A stretch of 64,000 bases of DNA from Pseudomonas sp. PSKL.D1. Its GTDB lineage: Bacteria; Pseudomonadota; Gammaproteobacteria; Pseudomonadales; Pseudomonadaceae. Below the pieces are notes generated by a model, which was not told the origin of the DNA, made no database searches, and saw only the letters and a program-made list of their open reading frames with translations. Each line of letters starts with the position of its first letter. Positions within the stretch are counted from its first letter, which is position 1. Where the stretch lies: contig NZ_CP118607.1 of NCBI RefSeq assembly GCF_028898945.1, positions 5,008,001 to 5,072,000 on the forward strand. The letters are read 5' to 3'. The position numbers and the translations under genes are program-made. Positions 62,404-64,000 of the stretch are shown here, one piece after another.

Positions 62404-64000
62404 AACCTTGCCCGCAGCGCCAGGTTGAAATTGCGCGGCTCGCCATAGAAGTTCCAATAGTTGGGGTTGCCCAGGGTCTGGTAATACTTCTTGTCGAACA
62501 CGTTATCCAGGTTGTACTGCACTTCGAGGTTTTTGTTGATCTCGTAGATCGCGTGCAGGTTGGTCAGGTGGTAGGCGTCCTGCTGGATCTTGTAGTCTTC
62601 GCCGACTTCGGTTTGGGTCATCTTGCTTTGCGCATAGAAGCTGCCACCCACACGCAGCTGATTGAGCGCACCCGGCAGGCGGTAGTCGGTCGCAACCTTG
62701 AACAGGTGGCGGGGCGAGGCGCCGTTGAAGTCTTCGCCTTTCTGCTCACCACCGATGTACTTGGACTGGGTATAGGTGTACCCCGCCGATACGTTCCAGT
62801 CCGGCAGCACCTCACCTGTCAGCTCCAGCTCGATACCTTTGTTGCGCACCTTGTCGGATGCTCGGTAGCAGGCAAAGGTCTGCGCACAGGTCACCCGTTC
62901 GGCACGGCCTGTCTGGTCGGCCTGGAACAACGCCACGGAAGTTTGCAGGCGCTTGTCCAGGAACTCACCCTTCAAACCGATTTCGTAGTTGGTGCCGGTC
63001 ATCGGCAGGAGCGTGTTGCCATCTGGGTCCTGCGAACTCTGCGGCTTGAAGATTTCGGTGTAGCTGGCGTAGGCCGACCAGTTTTCGTTCAGGTCCTGCA
63101 CCAGGCCGGCATAAGGGGTGACTTCACCACTCTTGGAGAAGTGCTTATGGTCTGTGGCCTCACGCACGCCATTGGTGTCGTCCAGCGCATCGTGGCTGTA
63201 GCAGCTCCAGCGGCTGCCGAGGATGAGCGTGGTGCTATCGGTAAGGCTGAACCGGCTGGCCGCATATACGCCCTTCTGCTCCTGGGTGCGGTTGTATTGC
63301 CACTGGTTGACGTTGAGGGCGGTCGGGCTGGGCGGGTCGAACGCGGCCAGGTTGTTCATATCGACGATGTAGCGGTATGTGGCATCGCGCCCGCCGTGAT
63401 AGTCAAAGTCGTCCTTGTTCCAGTTGCCGCCAACAATCAGCTCATGCTGGCGGCCCAGCAGCTGGAACGGGCCGGTGAAGTAACCGTCGATGCTGGTCTG
63501 AGTGTCATCGAAGTGAAAATGGCGCGGGTTGAGGGTGAACAGGTCGGTGCCGCCACCAGGGTAGGTGTAGTTGCCCAGAAAGTCCGACTTGGCCCACATC
63601 TGGTTCACCGCCACCACACCCTTCCAGCCGTTGGCGAAGGTGTGCTGGATATCGGCAAACACGGTGGTATTGCGCTTGTCCAGGTGGTTCCAGTCGCCGG
63701 TCAGCGAGGTAGAACGCGAAATTGGGTAGAACGCGCCGCTCTCCTGGCTGGGCAGGCCCGACCAGTCATAACCCGAGTTGCGGTCCTTCTGGTAGGTGAA
63801 ACCGAAGGTGGCCAGGGTCGACTCATCCAGATCGGCTTCGACAATGCCGTAGATCAGCTGGTTTTCTTTCTGGGCAGTGTCCAGGTAGCTGTTGGCATTG
63901 TTGTAGGTAATGACCGAACGGCCGCGCAGGGTGCCTGCTTCGTTCAGCGGTGCAGACAGGTCGACCATGGTCTTGTAATCGTCCCACGAGCCGACCGAGG
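62400..64000 (-). CDS. TonB-dependent siderophore receptor, C-terminal part (cut by window edge)
   Basis: About 533 codons lie in the window; the N-terminus, signal peptide and plug are outside. The barrel is recognisable: SWDDYKTMVDLSAPLNEAGTLRGR, GFTYQKDRNSGYDWSGLPS, YAGLVQDLNENWSAYASYTEIFKPQSSQDPDG, GTNYEIGLKGEFLDKRL and the ending NPNYWNFYGEPRNFNLALRARF with terminal Phe. The STEIFKPQ-like motif and overall style fit ferri-siderophore receptors of the FpvA/FhuE type. The ligand is unknown. Its stop overlaps the stop of the arsH remnant on the other strand, marking a recombination joint. Confidence 0.92.
   Translation of the reverse strand, partial: SVGSWDDYKTMVDLSAPLNEAGTLRGRSVITYNNANSYLDTAQKENQLIYGIVEADLDESTLATFGFTYQKDRNSGYDWSGLPSQESGAFYPISRSTSLTGDWNHLDKRNTTVFADIQHTFANGWKGVVAVNQMWAKSDFLGNYTYPGGGTDLFTLNPRHFHFDDTQTSIDGYFTGPFQLLGRQHELIVGGNWNKDDFDYHGGRDATYRYIVDMNNLAAFDPPSPTALNVNQWQYNRTQEQKGVYAASRFSLTDSTTLILGSRWSCYSHDALDDTNGVREATDHKHFSKSGEVTPYAGLVQDLNENWSAYASYTEIFKPQSSQDPDGNTLLPMTGTNYEIGLKGEFLDKRLQTSVALFQADQTGRAERVTCAQTFACYRASDKVRNKGIELELTGEVLPDWNVSAGYTYTQSKYIGGEQKGEDFNGASPRHLFKVATDYRLPGALNQLRVGGSFYAQSKMTQTEVGEDYKIQQDAYHLTNLHAIYEINKNLEVQYNLDNVFDKKYYQTLGNPNYWNFYGEPRNFNLALRARF

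Overview
The window is a GC-rich chromosomal segment from a fluorescent pseudomonad, most likely the Pseudomonas putida group. This rests on protein sequences and gene order I recognise: hemA / TPR lipoprotein / lolB / ispE / tRNA-Gln / prs / rplY / pth / ychF; rplU-rpmA-obgE-proB-creA; holD-rimI; mksFEB; and at least thirteen REP/REPIN elements of two related sequence types. It carries about 57 protein genes and two tRNA genes. No rRNA, CRISPR array, complete insertion sequence or intact prophage was seen.

Layout. 1-7475: housekeeping block for haem and tRNA chemistry, outer-membrane lipoprotein sorting, isoprenoid synthesis, PRPP synthesis and translation (hemA cut by the left edge). 7476-26925: variable block with a SulP transporter, an AI-2E-type permease, PPK2, a small unknown gene with a strongly structured leader, an NTF2-like / NCS1 permease / aldehyde dehydrogenase operon, DUF3422, a large MscS channel, Ada plus an AlkA-type glycosylase, fecI-fecR without a receptor, two MFS exporters (one Fsr-like) and an orphan FecR. 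The block is closed by tRNA-Met. 27125-30557: LysE exporter with divergent LysR regulator, an M15-type peptidase, rimI and the DNA polymerase III psi-like gene. 30863-35665: the condensin-like mksFEB operon. 35773-41132: creA, proB, obgE, rpmA, rplU, ispB and yjdM. 41217-50039: mostly poorly characterised conserved Pseudomonas genes (iron-starvation small protein, FklB, YqhA, Lon-like protease, DUF3015, DUF4105, Gre-like factor). 50195-60822: gdhA, ettA, a 1276-residue PAS-GGDEF-EAL protein, glyA and an SBF-family transporter. 60839-62403: accessory patch with a phage-type orphan gene and an ars cluster that lacks arsB and ends in a truncated arsH. 62400-64000: C-terminal part of a TonB-dependent siderophore receptor.

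Connections. Iron is a recurring theme: Fur-box-like sites precede fecI, the orphan fecR and the 81-residue small gene, and a siderophore receptor closes the window. DNA repair (ada-alkA), replication (holD) and chromosome packing (mksFEB) form another group. Several tight operons show ATGA start/stop overlaps (holD-rimI, proB-creA, mksE-mksB, arsC-arsH remnant). The most unusual items are the structured leader at about 11752-11890, the rearranged ars cluster, the Gre-like factor with a shortened coiled-coil tip, the perfect palindrome upstream of gdhA, and the NTF2-like / permease / aldehyde dehydrogenase operon of unknown substrate.
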